From: an uncultured Megasphaera sp.
GTDB taxonomy: Bacteria > Bacillota > Negativicutes > Veillonellales > Megasphaeraceae
Assembly (NCBI RefSeq): GCF_958350005.1
Contig: NZ_CATWFF010000042.1
Location: 1 to 13,428 of the forward strand
Length of the DNA stretch: 13,428 bases
Direction of reading: 5' to 3'
Shown: piece by piece, positions 12,892-13,428 of the stretch
Layout: the number at the start of each line of letters is the position of its first letter
Position numbering within the stretch: position 1 is the stretch's first letter
Program-made: the position numbers and the translations under genes
The notes under the pieces: model-generated
Seen by the model: the letters and a program-made list of their open reading frames with translations, nothing else
Databases searched by the model: none
What the model was told of the DNA's origin: nothing

Positions 12892-13428
12892 ATGGCAAGA
12901 GTGAAACTAACAGAAACTGTACTTCGTGACGGGCATCAGTCTATTGCGGCTACGCGTATGCGTCTGCGGCAGATGCAGCCCGTACTGGAAGCGATGGATG
13001 AAATTGGCTATAACGCTCTGGAATGTTGGGGCGGCGCTACCTTCGACACATGTATGCGTTTCTTAGATGAAGATCCGTGGGAACGGTTGCGGACGCTGAA
13101 AAAATATGTGAAAAAGACACCGCTCCAAATGTTATTCCGCGGTCAGAATATTCTGGGATACCGCCATTATGCTGACGACGTCGTCTATGAATTCGTAAAT
13201 CGGGCCGTCGATAACGGAATCGACATTATCCGTGTATTCGATGCCTTAAATGACCCGCGAAATCTGGAATCGTCCATTAAAGCGGCGAAAGATACGAAGT
13301 CTGTTCACGTTCAGGGCGCCATTGTCTATACGATCAGCCCCATTCATACGATGGAATCTTTTACCAAAGTTGCCATGGAACTTCAGCAAATGGGCGTCGA
13401 CTCTCTGTGCATCAAGGATATGTCCGGC
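12892..13428 (+). CDS. Biotin-dependent carboxyltransferase subunit (oxaloacetate decarboxylase alpha / pyruvate carboxylase B type), 3' partial
   Basis: 179 codons are present and the frame is open at the right edge. GGAGG (12876-12880) precedes the ATG by 11 bases. The protein is the TIM-barrel carboxyltransferase domain: VLRDGHQS (10-17) carries the metal-binding Asp13, followed by ALECWGGATFDTCMRFL (42-58), QMLFRGQNILGYRHYADD (79-96), IIRVFDALND (112-121) and, at the edge, CIKDMSG with Lys175, which matches the carbamylated metal-ligand lysine of the family. The enzyme moves a carboxyl group between oxaloacetate/pyruvate and biotin. Whether it works in a Na+-pumping oxaloacetate decarboxylase, in a split pyruvate carboxylase or in a transcarboxylase cannot be told from this part, because the C-terminal region and the neighbouring genes are missing. 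Confidence 0.9.
   Translation, partial: MARVKLTETVLRDGHQSIAATRMRLRQMQPVLEAMDEIGYNALECWGGATFDTCMRFLDEDPWERLRTLKKYVKKTPLQMLFRGQNILGYRHYADDVVYEFVNRAVDNGIDIIRVFDALNDPRNLESSIKAAKDTKSVHVQGAIVYTISPIHTMESFTKVAMELQQMGVDSLCIKDMSG

Overview
The window reads as a stretch of chromosome from an anaerobic, diderm-type Firmicute of the class Negativicutes; a Megasphaera/Veillonellaceae-like organism is the best guess. This rests on gene content and protein flavour (a FapR-controlled fatty acid cluster, a FabK/nitronate-monooxygenase-type reductase, a flavodoxin-ferredoxin fusion, and a stand-alone carboxyltransferase of the oxaloacetate decarboxylase/pyruvate carboxylase B type), on strong AGGAGG-type ribosome binding sites and on moderate GC. 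No database search was possible, so the genus is an inference. No phage, insertion sequence, CRISPR array, tRNA or rRNA was seen.

Layout. (1) Positions 1-2536, + strand: a DUF3084 membrane/coiled-coil protein cut by the left edge, a small RNase H-fold (YqgF/RuvC-like) protein, and a YitT-family membrane protein with a C-terminal DUF2179 domain, closely spaced and probably co-transcribed. (2) 2548-2935: a small YdbC/PC4-type nucleic-acid-binding protein with its own sigma-A-type promoter and an intrinsic terminator. (3) 2944-10660: the fatty acid and phospholipid operon fapR-plsX-fabH-fabD-fabG-acpP-fabK-like-fabF-rnc. It starts at a strong promoter with a FapR-type operator in the initially transcribed region and ends at a perfect 12-bp hairpin terminator that begins inside the rnc stop codon. 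(4) 10678-11736: a radical SAM protein related to the catalytic part of Elp3, translated from just after that terminator. (5) 11796-12608, - strand: an EFR1-type flavodoxin plus 2[4Fe-4S] ferredoxin protein, convergent with the radical SAM gene and sharing a terminator region with it. (6) 12609-13428: a divergent intergenic region with an extended -10 promoter and a terminator-like hairpin in the leader of a biotin-dependent carboxyltransferase gene that runs off the right edge.

How the genes work together. FapR senses malonyl-CoA/malonyl-ACP and represses its own operon. FabD makes malonyl-ACP on AcpP, FabH starts chains, FabF elongates them, FabG reduces the ketoacyl group, and the FabK-like flavoprotein is the only enoyl-reductase candidate in the window. 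PlsX turns acyl-ACP into acyl-phosphate for phospholipid synthesis. No dehydratase (fabZ/fabA) and no acetyl-CoA carboxylase genes are present here, so those steps must be encoded elsewhere.

The points most worth a second look are the Cys-rich tail of the FabK-like protein, the hairpin between acpP and that gene, the attenuator-like leader of the carboxyltransferase gene, the terminator placed directly before the radical SAM gene without room for a promoter, and a ribosome-binding-site-equipped 9-codon ORF inside the terminator upstream of fapR. No clearly new multi-gene system is evident; most of the window is a conserved housekeeping locus.
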